A stretch of DNA of 64,000 nucleotides from Mycobacterium sp. 3519A (lineage in GTDB: Bacteria; Actinomycetota; Actinomycetes; Mycobacteriales; Mycobacteriaceae): NCBI RefSeq assembly GCF_900240945.1, contig NZ_OESG01000014.1, forward strand, positions 678,923 through 742,922. The letters run 5' to 3'. A model generated the notes under the pieces. It worked only from the letters and a program-made list of their open reading frames with translations. It ran no database searches and was not told where the DNA came from. A program made the position numbers and the translations under genes. This document shows, piece by piece, positions 63,935 to 64,000 of this stretch (positions are counted from its first letter, which is position 1; each line of letters begins with the position of its first letter).

Positions 63935-64000
63935 CTACTCACCGACGTCGGTGTTGACCTCGTCGGTACTGTCGCCCTCTTCCGCGTTGCGCGCAATGGC
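63935..64000 (-). CDS. gyrA: 3' end of DNA gyrase subunit A (cut by window edge)
   Basis: The minus strand from the right edge codes AIARNAEEGDSTDEVNTDVG, then a Glu and TAG (63937-63935). The IARNAE stretch and acidic tail match the extreme C-terminus of mycobacterial GyrA, and the following DUF3566, tRNA-Ile, tRNA-Ala order confirms it. Only 21 codons are in the window. This places the region close to the chromosome origin. Confidence 0.85.
   Translation of the reverse strand, partial: AIARNAEEGDSTDEVNTDVGE

Overview
The window is high-GC actinobacterial DNA from a rapidly growing mycobacterium (Mycolicibacterium type). It has leaderless and GTG/TTG starts, 4-bp stop/start overlaps, PE/PPE and WXG100 proteins, F420-type enzymes, and near-origin gene order. 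The right edge carries the 3' end of gyrA, followed leftwards by the DUF3566 gene, tRNA-Ile, a tiny DLW-39-type gene and tRNA-Ala. The assignment rests on gene content and recalled family sequences; no database search was run.

Layout, left to right. (1) 1-4610: a truncated unknown gene, a FUSC-type membrane protein translationally coupled to a type II NADH dehydrogenase-like flavoprotein, and a convergent pirin. (2) 4638-10463: a complete fructose phosphotransferase system, with ptsI diverging from fruR-fruK-fruA-ptsH around one palindromic operator. (3) 10711-33732: an ESX-1 type VII secretion locus in two blocks. mycP1-eccE1-espB-espL lie on the plus strand. espE-F-G1-H-eccA1-B1-Ca1-Cb1-PE35-PPE68-esxB-esxA-espI-eccD1 lie on the minus strand and converge on espL. 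An EspI-like ATPase gene (split here), an espM-like regulator and whiB6 complete the locus. espJ and espK are absent. (4) 33906-46649: an accessory metabolic stretch with a carboxyltransferase, an EVE protein, a second pirin, a GNAT, a thioesterase, an odd cytoplasmic subtilase, a ferritin-like protein, two F420/FMN split-barrel proteins, a molybdopterin oxidoreductase with a divergent TetR regulator, and a lipoprotein. (5) 46767-64000: tRNA-Leu, then the conserved growth and cell-wall cluster fhaA-fhaB-pstP-rodA-pbpA-pknA-pknB, then pabA, DUF881, crgA, a PH-domain protein, ppiA, cwsA, sdaA and the tRNA/gyrA end.

The ESX-1 genes form one machine. EccB/C/D/E build the membrane channel. EccA and EspG are cytosolic ATPase and chaperone. 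MycP1 is the mycosin protease. EsxA/EsxB, PE35/PPE68 and Esp proteins are substrates. WhiB6 and EspM are the likely local regulators. In the right-hand cluster, PknA/PknB phosphorylate FhaA and CwsA-type partners, PstP reverses this, and RodA/PbpA make peptidoglycan.

The most unusual features are a 293-bp imperfect palindrome, framed by 10-bp direct repeats, that splits the EspI-like ATPase gene and whose removal would restore one frame; an apparent 1-base frameshift that fuses pstP into rodA; a shortened EspM; and three convergent gene pairs whose stop codons share a single CTAG.
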